From Stenotrophomonas chelatiphaga (GTDB lineage Bacteria > Pseudomonadota > Gammaproteobacteria > Xanthomonadales > Xanthomonadaceae), in contig NZ_LDJK01000039.1 in NCBI RefSeq assembly GCF_001431535.1, positions 1 through 45,791 on the forward strand: a stretch of DNA of 45,791 nucleotides, in the 5' to 3' direction. Shown in pieces: positions 45,755-45,791 of this stretch. The notes under the pieces are model-generated. The model was not told the origin of the DNA and did no database searches. It was given only the letters and a program-made list of their open reading frames with translations. How positions within the stretch are numbered: position 1 is the first letter of the stretch; every line of letters starts with the position of its first letter. Both the position numbers and the translations under genes were made by a program.

Positions 45755-45791
45755 CAAAAGCGCTGGGCTGTGTGTTGGTGGGGCGGGGTGG

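Overview
The window is GC-rich chromosomal DNA from a member of the Xanthomonadaceae, most likely Stenotrophomonas. Four things suggest this: the O-antigen locus lies between metB and etfA, as in Xanthomonas; it is followed by rmlBACD and xanBA with the LpsI/LpsJ-type CoA-transferase pair; GTAG-type (SMAG-like) palindromes are present; and there is an H-NS-family protein of the XrvA kind. The species call is an inference. No rRNA, tRNA, CRISPR array, IS element or phage gene was seen.

Layout. 1-2055: fumarylacetoacetate hydrolase and maleylacetoacetate isomerase (end of tyrosine/phenylalanine catabolism). 2136-3263: pilU (twitching motility), convergent to them. 3365-5212: a periplasmic DUF4398/OmpA-like pair and a small DUF465 protein with a structured leader. 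5507-8182: cystathionine beta-synthase and a cystathionine gamma-lyase/synthase (transsulfuration). 8214-17093: a six-gene O-antigen cluster of the ABC-transporter type (wzm, acyltransferase, GT4, wzt, a 1219-residue multidomain protein, GT4), tightly packed and using more A/T-rich codons than its neighbours. 17164-18848: etfA and etfB. 19106-22523: rmlBACD (dTDP-L-rhamnose). 22596-25369: xanB and xanA (GDP-mannose and hexose phosphates). 25509-27467: CoA-transferase subunits and an AlkB-type dioxygenase. 27487-28461: a GT2 glycosyltransferase. 28541-32072: an Mla-like MCE lipid transporter with a fused STAS-permease. 32167-33426: a ThrE-type exporter. 33789-34163: H-NS-like protein. 34311-36445: proS and a DUF4124 protein. 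36526-38311: pssA, a probable holD (DNA polymerase III psi) and rimI. 38485-43397: valS, holC (chi) and pepA. 43501-45686: lptF and lptG.

Much of the window serves the envelope. rmlBACD and xanAB make dTDP-rhamnose and GDP-mannose, the cluster at 8.2-17.1 kb probably polymerises and exports the O-polysaccharide through Wzm/Wzt, LptF/LptG move finished LPS out of the inner membrane, the MCE system handles phospholipids, and PssA makes phosphatidylserine.

The most interesting object is the 1219-residue protein (12158-15817). It joins a polysaccharide pyruvyl-transferase domain, about 190 residues of predicted coiled coil, a basic helix, a degenerate GT-B-like region and a GT2 domain. Its gene overlaps a wzt that carries a C-terminal carbohydrate-recognition domain. 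By analogy with WbdD-type chain terminators, in which a coiled coil acts as a ruler, I propose that it caps the O-chain and sets its length. Also notable are long palindromes at five of the six tail-to-tail gene junctions, and a probable psi subunit gene that is easily missed.
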